Assembly (NCBI GenBank): GCA_902488815.1
Contig: CABTXP010000027.1
Location: 1 to 15,068, forward strand
DNA from: an uncultured Eubacteriales bacterium
GTDB lineage: Bacteria; Bacillota; Clostridia; Tissierellales; Peptoniphilaceae
DNA: 15,068 nucleotides
Reading direction: 5' to 3'
In this document: positions 15,053-15,068 of the stretch, piece after piece
How positions within the stretch are numbered: position 1 is the first letter of the stretch
Layout of the letters: each line of letters begins with the position of its first letter
Notes under the pieces: model-generated
The model's input: only the letters and a program-made list of their open reading frames with translations
What the model was told of the DNA's origin: nothing
Databases searched by the model: none
Translations under genes and position numbers: made by a program

Positions 15053-15068
15053 ATAATAAAAATTTTAA

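Noticed and set aside
1..15068. CRISPR arrays, tRNA or rRNA genes, transposases, phage genes
   Set aside because: No repeat-spacer pattern, RNA gene or mobile-element coding sequence was seen; coding density is near complete.

Overview
The window reads as a low-GC Firmicute from the amino-acid-fermenting anaerobes (Clostridia/Tissierellia; a Peptoniphilus-like organism is my best guess, by inference from AT-rich codon use and gene content, not from a marker gene). All genes lie on the plus strand, tightly packed, many with ATGA stop/start overlaps. There are two gene blocks separated by one strong intrinsic terminator, and a second terminator closes the window.

Block A (1-7349): a 5'-truncated polytopic membrane protein of the nucleoside-recognition (gate) type; a ClpB/ClpC-like double AAA+ ATPase whose second ATPase ring looks catalytically dead; two tandem paralogs of the TIGR00300 (LOR/SDH-type, archaeal-style ornithine cyclodeaminase) family; carbamate kinase; and a small DUF3842 protein that appears to have its own extended -10 promoter and no leader. 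The theme is probably arginine/ornithine catabolism: ornithine to proline plus ammonia, and carbamoyl phosphate to ATP. No arginine deiminase or ornithine transcarbamylase is present in the window.

Intergenic control region (7350-7442): a 12-bp terminator hairpin with a T-tract, overlapped by a competing upstream hairpin and preceded by a weak promoter-like sequence. It lies directly in front of larE.

Block B (7443-15052): larE, larB and larC, the three enzymes that make the nickel-pincer nucleotide (NPN) cofactor, followed without a gap by a five-gene ABC importer of the nickel/peptide class (lipoprotein, two permeases, two ATPases). The layout couples nickel import to nickel-cofactor assembly in one transcription unit that ends in a UUCG-tetraloop terminator. 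The usual NPN client, lactate racemase LarA, is absent from the window. The most interesting points are the pairing of an NPN factory with a motif-intact/motif-degenerate pair of ornithine cyclodeaminase-like proteins, the half-dead Clp ATPase in the same operon, and the possible leaderless gene and attenuator between the blocks.
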